Shown here in pieces: positions 30,808-42,100 of a stretch of DNA of 64,000 bases. A program made the translations under genes and the position numbers. Below the pieces are notes generated by a model that had not been told where the DNA came from, searched no databases, and worked only from the letters and a program-made list of their open reading frames with translations. Where the stretch lies: assembly GCA_039621445.1 (NCBI GenBank), contig CP154956.1:46357291-46421290 (forward strand), given 5' to 3'. Numbering within the stretch: the stretch's first letter is position 1; every line of letters begins with the position of its first letter. This DNA comes from Euglena gracilis (Eukaryota; Euglenida; Euglenophyceae; Euglenales).

Positions 30808-30863
30808 ACTAACCCTAACCCTAACCCTAACCCTAACCCTAACCCTAACCCTAACCCTAACCC
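30808..30863. repeat. Interstitial telomere-type repeat (CCCTAA)n
   Basis: About nine perfect head-to-tail copies of CTAACC, then CCCCAAACAGG. It is single orientation. TTAGGG is the telomere repeat of many protists, fungi and animals. Being 30 kb inside the window and flanked by unique DNA, it is interstitial. Confidence 0.95.
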
Positions 30864-30959
30864 CAAACAGGTGGGGTCGGCTAAGCGGAAACCCCCGCAA
30901 CTCAAACGCGAAGGAATTGTGAAAAAATTGGCGCGATTCGCGCCGCCCAAGGCAAAATC

Positions 30960-31375
30960 AAAAATGTCCAGGAAACAAAAATGAAGCCCTGGGAATGCCC
31001 TATCTAACCATGGTTGATATATTTTTTTTTCCCGACTCTTCGTGCAGCCCAAGTTAAAGCCACTTTTCGGCCATTTTTGGTCCTTTCCTGGGAAACCATT
31101 TTGGGCTGGTTATGGGTAAAAAAATCGATGTTTCCAAACTGTCTCGGAAATGAAGCGAAATCAAAGGAAATGTCCGGCGACCAAAACAAAGCCCTTAGAA
31201 CGCCCTTTCTAACGGCACATTTCCCTGAAACTCCACGGCTGGCCCAAGTAATGGCCATTTTAAGGTCGTTTCGCTCGAAATTCTGTACGTTTGGCCTGTT
31301 TGAACTCAGCCATTTTGATCCATTTTGGGTTAAAAATCGAAAATATCAAAATAATTTCCAAACTAGTGGTCCTTA
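30960..31375. repeat. ~205-bp diverged tandem duplication next to telomere repeat
   Basis: Copy 1 has AAATGTCCAGGAAACAAAAA, AAGCCCTGGGAATGCCC, TATCTAAC and GGGTAAAAAAATCGATGTTT (30961-31135). Copy 2 has AAATGTCCGGCGACCAAAAC, AAGCCCTTAGAACGCCC, TTTCTAAC and GGGTTAAAAATCGAAAATAT (31167-31375). It may be subtelomere-derived. Confidence 0.65.
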
Positions 31376-32984
31376 AAGGAATTGGACCTCAAAAAACACA
31401 GGACCCTCTTATGGGTAAGCCCAGGACCCTCACCCATAAAAGCCACCATCTGAACGCCTGGCTCCAGATATGGCCCATTTTGTACTGCCCTGGGCTGATT
31501 TCTGACCACCCCTAGCTTACCAAGATCACACTGCAGGGCGACATGACAAGTGCTCGGCAGTTTGTTTGATATCAAGCAAGGAGCGGATCTCCACAACAGC
31601 TCTCGACGTGTGGCTCTAGGCCACCATGCCATGCGTATGGTTACATCTGTGGCTTCCGATCCGCACCGCCCAGCACTTCTGACACAATAATTCATTTAAA
31701 AGGCACGGACTTGGGGGTAATGTGCAGCTTGTGCAAGGCTTCAAAAAACGATCATGTGTCTGACAAACTACGAAAACGGTTTCAAAGAAGTCCCAGTTGA
31801 ACTCTTTCTTGACAACCACCGCACCGCCAGCCACAGCCTGCTTCGACAAGAACCCCAAGCATCTGGGCGGTGAGGTCATGAAACAAGTCATCTGTGGTAG
31901 TGGTATTGGACAGGTGCGGCTGAGGCAAGCAGAGATCAGGCAGATGTATGAAACGGAAAGTGGGATGGGCTGCTGTGCCGCGGCTGCACCAGTGAGGCGG
32001 GGGGGAGGCGGGGGGGGGGGGTGCCGCCTCGGCTGGCACCGCCGCTCGGGGGATGGTTCAGGGGCTCCCAAGCATTTGGTGGCGGACGGCTCGGTCACGC
32101 CCAAACACATGAACGTAGCGGTATGTGCTATGTACAGAATGGCGGTGGCAGGAAGAGGAGGCAGCGGGCAGGGAAAGACATATGTCAGCACAGATCGACC
32201 GGCTTGCCAGACCGCCAACGATTCCAGCGAACTTCCGCAGTCGCAATGGTGGAACCCCCACAGGTGGGTTACTGTGAGGTGCCAACGCGGTCACCGCGGC
32301 ACCAGCTGCGGTGGGGCGGCCACTCCAGCCCACGGTGGCGGCCGCGGCCGCACCTTGCCGCGGTGCCACCCCCATGATCCCTGGCCCTACCCACCTGACT
32401 GACTGGGGGACGGCAAGCTTGGGGGACGGCAAGCACCAAGCCCCCAGTAACAAATTGTGAAGGGGAGAAACGCTGCCTTCTTCTTCCTGTCCGCCCCTCC
32501 CAGCCTCACATCACTCGAGCCGATCAGAACAGAGAACTGAGGGACGTGGTGGCGGACTTCGTGGCATTCCCCGGCAGCCTGTGGTTTGCTGGGAGGGGGG
32601 GGGGGCGTTCTGGGTCCTTTTGTTGTCCAGCGCACGGAGACAGACAGATGCCGCCGTTGTTTTGTGGCGCGCCCAGAACCACCCATCCGTGACCAAAATG
32701 GGTCCCTAGCTGTTTGGACCTCCCTCTTGCCAGAGGCCTCCACTGAGTTCTTTATGCAGAGGCTCCAGGAGGCTCCGGCTATGTCTCCAAAAAAAACCAC
32801 CATCTCATGGATCTCAGGCGGCCAAACACGCACAAAACATGCAGTTGGCTTGTCCCTGCAATTGCAATCGCAATCGCAATTGCGCAGAGGGAGTGTCTTT
32901 TTTGAATGTCGCAACACCCGGCACCGAAAACATGAGGAATGAAATAAAGATGAGGCCTGGTGCCCCAGAACCACAGAGGGAAAT
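31376..32984. other. Intergenic stretch 3' of gene C
   Basis: Mixed sequence with a CAATTGCAATCGCAATCGCA run at about 32855-32885. Frames at 31797-32402 and 32586-32942 are open but look like neither family nor exon, and no phase links them to gene C. Confidence 0.4.
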
Positions 32985-33164
32985 TCAAAGACCGCCTAGC
33001 AGATTATGTGACAGGCTTTTGGGTGAGGGACCAAAGCAAAGGCTGCCCGCGAACCACTTGCGGGACAGCACCGCCCACTGCAGGAGGGCGCCCCCGGCCA
33101 CCGTCAGGGCCAAGTACAGCACAAAGAACCACACCTGGGGCCAGCGGGGTCCAGCGACCCCGGC
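32985..33164 (-). CDS. Gene C exon 14 (last helix, C-terminus)
   Basis: Reads 'WPQVWFFVLYLALTVAGGAL', 'LQWAVLSRKWF', a transmembrane helix then a basic end. The frame continues 'AGSLCFGPSPKSLSHNLLGG' to TGA at 32985-32987, which could be the natural C-terminus. A GC donor after KWF (33051) is the alternative. The acceptor CCCGAG| at 33165 is provisional. Confidence 0.6.
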   Translation of the reverse strand, partial: AGVAGPRWPQVWFFVLYLALTVAGGALLQWAVLSRKWFAGSLCFGPSPKSLSHNLLGGL

Positions 33165-36100
33165 CTCGGGAGAGGCGCCCAGAGAGCGGCCAAGCCCTCC
33201 CGACACTGAAAGGCCCTTCTTCTCAGCCAGGCGCGACCGTCGGAAAGCAAATTGACTGCGGCAAACCTGGCTTGGCAGAATACAACTTTGAAAACCCTAG
33301 ATATGTGTTATTAAAAATAAATATGTTTTTTTTTGTTCCACGACACCCTTCTCAGCTACACTCAAATATCTTTGTTGGATTTGGCAAAAACCCAACAAAC
33401 CCATTTCCGGCAGGCATTAAGACTGTGTGTGAACGGTGTATCATTGGAACCCTCTGGGCGGGAGTTGTACGGCTGCCAGAAGAAGAGGGACGCGATCACC
33501 TTCTTGTACAGCAGCTGGCCGAGGGGCCCGTGCAGCACGAAGATGGGGAAGCTGATGGCGCCAAGGTACGTCAGGGGGCCCCACGCCAGGGCCCGGGTGA
33601 GGGACGGCTGCTCGGCCCGAGAGGCCCGCGAAGGTGGGTAGGCGGCTGCGTGGGTGACGGGGAAACGACATCCAGGGCAGCGGGGGTACATCCGGTGGAA
33701 AAGGTGTGTGCACCGCACGACAAGATCGAAAGCACAGCCAACACCCAGTCATGTTTGGCTGCAGTGTGCAGCTGCACCGCTTGAACCCTTTCACCCGAAG
33801 CCCCACCCAACGAACAAAACACTTGTGCCTCGTGGGCCCCTCCGCAGGTGTGTCCCGCAGCGTCTGGCGATGGGCGGTCACGAGGAACTGGGTGAACCGT
33901 GGCAGGCGGCTCCCCCGGAACAGGGGGCGGGGGAGCAAGTGGACAATTGGGCAGAGGAATGGGGTCTAGCCAACCGGGGACCCATTCCGTGGCCCTTCCT
34001 CCCGCGGTCCACCTCCGTCCCCTCCCCACCACATGAGCGGGGGCGGCCTGGGGCAGCGGCAGGAAGAGCAGGCTGCGGGTCAGCGCGTCGTTCAGCCCCA
34101 GGACCCCCCGCCCGGGGGCAGGGCGGCCCCCAGCGGCCGAGCCCCTGGCCGTGCCTCCTGGGGAACCGTTTGCCCGCCGGTGGCGGCGGGGGGGGGGATA
34201 AGCCGTAGGGGGTTACTTGCAAGCATGCTTGAATGGCTTTGGGGGGGGGGGTGCAAGTCCTTTCACACAGACTGTTGGCAGGGCCCCAAAATAACAAAAT
34301 AACAAAAAATAAAAATAAATAATGTGCTTGCCAGGAATCCACCCCACAATTGTAGTTGAGATGCTCTGCCGCTGAGCCAGCATGCTGTAAGCATCACAGT
34401 GAACACACGCAGGGTCACAGAGAGTCAAAAGAAAAAAATTCTTGTTTGACGTGTGCCTTGTGGATGAAAACTCCCTCTTGTTGTGCAAGTCCTTTCACCT
34501 CCCCCTCACAATGTTATGAAATCCTTTGTGAACTTGGAAAGGCAAACGTCGGAACTTGTGAAAAACTGCGAAACAAATATCCATGAAAGAAAGCGGATAC
34601 TCACAGACCCACCATCGATGCTGGCCGGATCCAGGGCACAGCTTTTTATTATAAAAAAAAATCCCATCTTTCTGCAAGGGGACACCATCCTCCTCGATGC
34701 CGAGTCCCCATTCCTGTTTTCTGCGGGGAGGGGGTCACAAACCCAAGCAAACTTTGGGGGGGGGATTAAAAAGTTTTAGGGGGCCACTCTGGTTGCAGGG
34801 CGATCACGGCTGCCATGCCGAGCAGTGGCCACAGTGGGGAGGTCTTCAGGCTGCCCCAGAGGCCCGTCTGGTCCTCCTGGGTCTTCTTGTCGGCCTCCGT
34901 GTCCAGCATCACGCCGCGGCACGCCACCACCCCCAGCAGCATCGAACGGCAGGGACCGGCCCCAGGCAAGCACCTATAGTCAAGCCCAAAAATTTCCCCA
35001 TTTTAGGCCATTTTAGGCCATTTTAGGCCATTTTAGGCCATTTAAGGCCATTTTAGGCCATTTTAGGCCATTTTAAGGTATAGGTGGGGGTTCTGAAAAT
35101 CATAATTTTGCGTCATTTCTGTCCCGAAAACTGCATAATAACGTGTGCGAACCTTCTCTTATTCAGTAATGAGAAATGTACATCCAAAAAAGCATGCAAA
35201 ATTCATGAACACTGGATCAAAACAATGGGAAGCTCAACAAATCTTAATTCATGCCCCATAGAGGAATTCTGAACAGTAAGAATTTGTGGCAGTGAAAAAT
35301 TTTCAGGAAAAAAACGTTGGACAAATGTTAAAAGTGTTCATTTGTCTGACCAAAAAAGTGCCTAGTTTTTTAGTATTTTGTGAAATCTATACCATTTTGC
35401 GGGATTTCGCTTTCTTTTTTGTTTCTTTTTTTCATTTTGCGGGATTCTGACTTTTCTGGGGGAATAATTCAACTTCATTGTCTGCACATGGCTTATATTT
35501 TTCCCATCTGGTCCAAAATCTCTGTTTCCCAAAGTTTTAGGTTGTGTGTTGTGTGTGCAGCAATTTTGAGGGGTTTAACTCGAGAAGGTGGGGGAATTGA
35601 GGGTAATGAGTGGAGACTTTTTTTTGTCGGGTATTTCACAGGCCACTATGACGCGATGATGGGAGAGCAAGTTTGCACGAGTGTCAAACTTTCAGCACAA
35701 AAAAAGCCAAAAATTTTGAAAAAAAAATTGGGCCAAGATACACAAATTAAGGATCCAAGTGTGAATGGAAGGAGGAGGGGAGCCAAACTCTGGGGGGGGG
35801 GGTCTATGCATACAAAGTTGGTACCTGAAGATTGACTCCCAAGCCTTAACCTCCCCCCAAATATAAGACCCCACCCACGCCCCAACCTTGGACATCATTT
35901 GGGGATTTTCGGTCCAACGTCAAATTTGATGCTGTTGCCTGGTGAGATTCAATTTAATTTTGGCATTGTTTTAGCCATTTGGGCCTTTTTTGGCGATTGC
36001 AGAGATCAAAGGGCAAAGCTGAAAACAATTCCTCTTCTCTATTTGGTTTCCCCCTTGGAGAAAATTAATACTAAAAAGAAAACCCTCTGAACACGTTCAT

Positions 36101-39100
36101 AAATAAGAGAGAATCTCATTCATAATTGTTTGTAGTTGTTTAGGTCATTTGATCATTCGGCGTGATTATTTGTGGTTTTGGAAAATCCCCAAAATTGTGC
36201 CGGTTCGTGATTTGAAGAAATCCCCAATACCTAACGATACACCTCTTTCAATTGAGTTTTTTTCCAACGTCTTTCATTTTTTTCTGTCTTTTTCCCCACG
36301 CCTCATTCCAAATTTGCACTGTTTCATTATTTGCGAAGCAGACATCGTTGCACACCAAAAAAGGATGGGACTAAGAAAACTTACTCATGGGAGTAAGAAA
36401 AATACTGCTGTCCACACCTTCAAAATTCAGCTACCAAAAGAAGGTTGGGGACCGTGGATTTGGGGACTGATACTATTATTAGCTGGGATAATAAAAAAAA
36501 AGGGTCTTGCGGGGCAGTGCTCCTCCACCAAATCCACTGTTCGCAGTCCACATTGACAAAAGACACCAAAAGTCAGTACCTGAATGGCCCCAGTTGTTCA
36601 CAAAAAAAAATTGTTGTGCAACAAAATTTTTCCCATTTTAGGCCATTTTAGGCCATTTTAGGCCATTTTAGGCCATTTTAGGCCATTTTAGGGACCCCCA
36701 CCTATAGGGGGTCAAAAAGTCATTTTAGGCCATTTTAGGCCATTTTAGGCCATTTTAGGCCATTTTAGGCCATTTTAGCTATAGGTGCTTGGCCCCAGGC
36801 TGCCAAATCACAGGGCAGGGGGTGGATTGACATGCGAGGCCTTCTGGACAATTGCGGAAATCTGCAGAGAAGCTGCGGCTTTGGGAATATGTACACTTCC
36901 GCTAGAGGGACCCAGAAGAATCTCACAATTGTTTTTTTCCACAACAACCTTGGTCTATGTTTTGAGCTGTAATCCACACTTTTTCCAACATTAATACCCA
37001 AAACATGATTTTTGTTGGGAATGTGTGATTGTGATTTTAGAAATATGTAATTTTTTGCCCGGAAACAACAAAAATGAGAAAAATTGACAAAAAGCTTGGT
37101 CTCAGGTAAAATGTCTGGTCCAGGATGCAGAATTTTTGTGAGTCTAAATTATTTCCCAGCAAAAGTAAGCAAGAAACATAAAAAAGGCCCAGGAATCTCC
37201 AAAATTTTGTCAAACTTTGCGCAAAATTTGCAAAATTTCACAAATTTGCAACAAAGTAACAAACAAAACACCTAAACCCCCCTGAATAGAAGCCCCCCCC
37301 CCCGAATAGGGCCCCCCCCCCCCCGAATAGAAGCCCCCTTCCCCTCGGTTTTCAACCAAAATTCCGAATGGTGCCCCCCCCCCCGAATAGTAGCCCGCTC
37401 CTCGTGGGTGTGGGGGGGAGGGGGGTGGGGGTTGTGGGGGTAAATGCCTAGAAAAAAAAAAGGCTCCAGTTTTTGCAATACCTCTAAATGAGGGTTGGGT
37501 GAGTTTACGTTTAATGATCCATCCACAAGAGTACCATTTGCAGCAAATTTGACATGGTTTGGAAAGTAGCACAAAGAAATTTCTTCGATAATGCTCGGAC
37601 CCCCTGGTTTTCAACCACTTTTCCGAATAGTGCCCCCCCCCCCCGAATAGAAGCCCCCCCCTCGGTTTTCGACCAACGTTCCGAATAGTAGCCCCCGGGG
37701 GCTTCTATTCAAGGGGGGGGTTAAAAAAGGTTCCCTTGTGAAACATTCAAAGAATGGAAAAATTGCAGAAAGATGGCGTAAAGGAAAAATTGGTGCAAAT
37801 TGCGGGAAATTGCCGAAATTGCAAGATTTTTTTCCAATTTCCACTAATTTTTCGTAATTTTCCACAATTTTTCCCTTTACGCAACTTTTCTGCAATTCTT
37901 CCATTCCTTGATGAAGGGTGGTGAACCGACAGAAAAGAAGAAGACAGCAGAAATTACGAACAGAGTGAAAGCAGCCCCCACCCCCCCCCTGCTTGTAAAA
38001 AAAACCCAATGGTCCCAAAAAGCTGTCGCAGTGAGGTTGTCTCAGAGGGGCGGCCCCAGGAAGAAAAAAAACAAACGGAGAAACCCAGAAATGCCGTCCC
38101 ACCTGGCAACCTCCAGCCAAAATCGGCCCCAAGGCAAGGCAGAAACGGAAGCCATTCGGAGTATCCGTTCCACGGCCAGGCGGCCCCTGGGCTCGAGGAG
38201 GGCATACACCGGGTGGAAGCGGATGCTGTTCCAGTACGCGATGTTGGGGTGGGTGCGGGCGTTCAGCATCCCCTCCATCACGCGGTGCCAGGCGGCTGCT
38301 GAGGGCCCGGGATGCATCACGCCCCAAAAGGACGCGATGGAGGAAGCTGCGTCTGTTTCGGTGGTAGCCCTGGCCTATCGCGGCAGCAACCAGGAGCAAA
38401 AAAAAGGGGAACCCGGGTCGGAAAATGTCCGGTGGCAGCCAGTTGCCAGCCAAATGCAACCATGCATGTGGCTGAGCGCACTGCGGTTGTTGCATTCATG
38501 CCAGACGCCTTGGGGTGGCGGACTGGGTTGGAGACGAGAAACCTGCACAGGTTGGCTACCCCCCCCCCCGGGTGTCGACACCTGAACTGGACCTCATAGG
38601 CATAAATCGGACAACTGTCAAAAAAAACAAATCTCTTTTTCGAAGAACAATGAGCATGGAAACTTTGGGGTTTTACGGAGAACCCTGCAGAACAATCGAA
38701 CGACGCTGAGCAGGATCGGCTTAATATATATCTGTGAACCCCAACACTAAAAAGTGGTGCCCTCATCAATTTTGACTTGGTCCAATGGTTCGTTGCAGCG
38801 CAGCTAGCCGCCCCGTCAAGCCGGGGATGTGTTTACAACCAGAGTAAACCCCCCAGATATAACCCTCCCAAATATGAACCCCCCTGGGGGTTTGAAATTT
38901 CGCCCAAATATATACAACCCCGCCCTCCGGGGAAACTCTGACAGGTGCTGTGTGAGCGGCGCGAGGCAGAAAAAATCAAAATCCAATGAGTTTCTCGGGG
39001 CGCGAAATCCAAAAATTGGAGTTGGTGAAAGAAGTGGGAACCCACCCCCAGATTAAACCACTGGGACCTCCCCCCCCCGGGGGGGGGCAGTAAGCTAGTC

Positions 39101-42100
39101 TTGCCATGTGTGTGTGGGGGGGGGGGGGTATTATATATACATACATTTTTCCACACACATATATGTACATATATACATATATACATATATACACATATAT
39201 ACATATATATATATATATATATAAATATATTGTTTGCATTTTTACCTCATATTCTTTTATTTTACATTCTGTGTGTGCATTTCAATGGTGTGTGTTAATT
39301 TTATTTTGCGACAGGCATTCCCTATTTGAATTTTTCCTTTTTTTACAACATTGCGTCTTTTTGAGAGGCTTGCAGTCTTTCCTGTGTTGAACGACCACGG
39401 CAGGGCTCTGCCTGGGACAAGAAGCTGTATACATTTGGGCATGGAGCCTACGGCCGGCTGGTGTGTGTGTGGGTGGGTGGGTGGGTGGGTGGGTGGGTGT
39501 GTGTTGGTGGGTGGTTCGATAGGCGCATGTGTGGGTTTCCCCCAGGTCTATTTTCCTTCCATTGAAATGGAATTCCGCGGACGTGCACATCGACGCATCT
39601 CCGCCACGCACCTTTCAAGCGCACACCATTAGACAGGGGAAGGTGCTTTTGGATCATTTCACGAAATTGGAGGTCATGATCGACACTTTTTGTCCGAAAA
39701 ATGGTCATCCACTGGAATTTTGCTTAAAAGATGGTGAAGTTCGGGCAAAAAAATGTACACACACTTTTGGTTATGGAAGTCTAATATTCCTGCCCAAATA
39801 TAACCTCCCAAATACCCCCCTCAGGGTCTTGAAATTTTCGCCCAAATATGAAGCTGGGGGGGGGTAATATTGGGGAAGGGGTTATGTTCAGCATCATCGG
39901 TGGTTGCAATGTTGTACCTGGCGCAGCTCCTCACACAGACAGCCTTTGGTTAAGGCATCTGCAGGCCGTTGACTGATTTTCATCCCGAATGCAAGTTGGG
40001 TTGAATGGTCAGGCGTTAAAAAAGGTCATAGCAAGGTTGATACCTGTTTCAACGAGGAAAAAGTGCTTTCACCCCCGACAGAAGCCTGCACTCCACACGC
40101 CGAGGTCGTAAGAGTAGGCGAGGCGGGGGAGGAGGAGGATCACACTGAGCAGTGCCCCAGCCTGGAGGCAGGTCGGCCACTCCTTTGCAGTGCCCAGCCC
40201 TGCACACCGGGAGCAACAAAAACGAACCAGTCCTTGAGTCCTTGGGGGTGAACATTTCTGAGACTCAGGAAACAAAGGACCGCAGACAGGGTTCGACACA
40301 AGCGAAGGTAGGGGTGGGTCGGACCCCCCCCTCTGGTCCAGGAGGGGGGATAGAGGGGCATCCCCCCAAACAGTAGCGCGGTCTGGGTGACTGATTTTCG
40401 GCCGGGTGCAAAGCGGTGGGGCAAATAACTTTGATCCCCAATCCCAAAGCGCCCCAAATGGCCAAAAATGCCATTTTGGGCACTTTTGGGCAAAATATCG
40501 TCAAAAATGCAGGAAAAAATCGGCGCAAAGGACCAAACGGAAAATTTTGACCTTGGGGGGGGTCCCAGGTACCACCCCCTCCCGGGGGTTGGTCCGGACC
40601 CCCTGGCAGGTGGAGGGGGTCGGGTCTACCGCAAAAATGGAATCCTGCACTGGAGGTTACCTGCCGGAGGCTCCAGGGAGGCTCCAGGGAGGCTCCAGGG
40701 AGGCTCCAGGGAGGCTCCAGGGAGGCTCCAGGGAGGCTTAGGTAACCAGCCTCCCTGGAGCCTCCTTTTTAGGGAGCCTCCAGGAGGCTCCAGGGAGGCT
40801 CCAGGGAGGCTCAGGTAACCAGCCTCCAGGGAGGCTCCCTTTTAGGGAGCCTCCAGGAGGCTCCAGGGAGGCTCCAGGGAGGCTCAGGTAACCAGCCTCC
40901 CTGGAGGCTCCAGGCTCGGGTTACCAGTTTTGTGTACACAGGCCGACAATGGGAGAAGTCGTGGGCCGTGATGCAATCGGTGGTGTTGTAGACTCGAAAT
41001 GCATGAATCAGCAGTTACTCGCCGGGGATGTGACATGGGATATTGCAGGCACGGCGAGGCACAAGAAGAAGAGACGTGAAACATCTGGACAACGTCTGCA
41101 TCTTGAATAGCATTCAATCTTGTCCGGTGTCTGAATCTTGTCCAATGTCAACGTCTTGTCCAGTATTTGCATATTGTGTGGTCTCTGCACCTTGTCCAGC
41201 ATGTACATCTTGTCCAACATCTGCATCTCGTCCAATATGTGCATCCACTGCATCTTGTCCAGCATATGCATCTTGTCCAGCATCCGCATCTTGTCCAGCA
41301 TCTGCAACCACTGCATGTTGTCCAGCATCTGCATCTTTTCCAACATCTACAACCAATACATCATGTCTAGCATTTGCATGTTGTCCAAGGAACTGCGATT
41401 GAAGCTCTGCGAACTGGTCTGCAGCAGGAACATTTCTGGTTTTGTTGTTCTGGAGTTCTGAGATTTGCTTTTGGCTAATTTCAACATCTGCATCTTGTCC
41501 AGCATCTGCGTCCACGACATCTTGTCCAGCATCTGCATCTTGTCCAGTGTCCACATTTTGTCCAGCATCTGCATCTCGTCCAGCATCTGCAACCACTGCA
41601 TCTTGTCCATCATCTGCATCTTGTCCAACATCTGCATTTTGTCCAGCATCTGCATCTTGTCCAGCATCTCCGTCCACTGCATTTTGTCCAGCATCTGCAT
41701 CTTGTCCAGCATCTGCATCCATGACATCTTGTCCAGCATCTGCATCTTGTGCAACATTTGCATTTTGTCTAGCATCTGCATCTCATCTAGTATCTGCGTC
41801 CACGACATCTTGTCCTGCATCTGCATCTTGTCCAGCGTCTGCATTTTGTCCAGCATCTGCATCTCGTCCAGTGCCTGCGTCCACTGCATTTTGTCCAGCA
41901 TCTGCATCTTGTCCAGCATCTGCGTCCACGACATGTTGTCCTGCATCTGCATCTTGTCCGGCGTCTGCATTTTGTCCAGCATCTGCATCTCGTCCAGCAT
42001 CTGCAACCACTGCATCTTGTCCGGCGTTTGCATCTTGTCCAGCGTCTGCATTTCGTCCAGCATCTGCATCTTGTCCAGCATCTACGTGCACGACATCTTG

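Larger units (their letters stand above)
34968..36790. mobile_element. 1.8-kb TIR element inserted at a gene C splice acceptor
   Basis: Termini AAGCACCTATAG (34968) and CTATAGGTGCTT (36779-36790) are perfect inverses, bracketed by a perfect 10-bp TSD. Next to each end is a TTTTAGGCCA array, closed inward by a second inverted pair (TATAGGTGGGGG at about 35079, CCCCCACCTATA at about 36695). The 1.5-kb AT-rich core has no recognisable transposase. On the minus strand the left flank reads TTTGGCAG|CCTGGGGCC, an intact ancestral acceptor. Confidence 0.85.
38850..39885. repeat. Paired CCCAAATATAACCTCCC blocks (gene C intron)
   Basis: CCCTCCCAAATATGAACCCC and TTGAAATTTCGCCCAAATAT at 38865-38920. 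A second copy CCCAAATATAACCTCCCAAA and TTGAAATTTTCGCCCAAATA is at 39796-39850. They may bound one element. The region between holds the microsatellites listed next. Confidence 0.6.

Noticed and set aside
31797-32402. 201-codon plus ORF as a gene
   Set aside because: Gly/Arg-rich by composition, no family resemblance and no splice or start support.
37611-38495. 294-codon minus-strand ORF
   Set aside because: Shares DNA with gene C exon 9 but in another frame and runs through repeats. The exon 9 frame has the acyltransferase motif.
41114-42081. 200-300 codon minisatellite ORFs as a repeat protein gene
   Set aside because: All frames are open because the unit is 18 bp. No start context, splice sites or phase match with gene C, and it lies between two exons that belong together.
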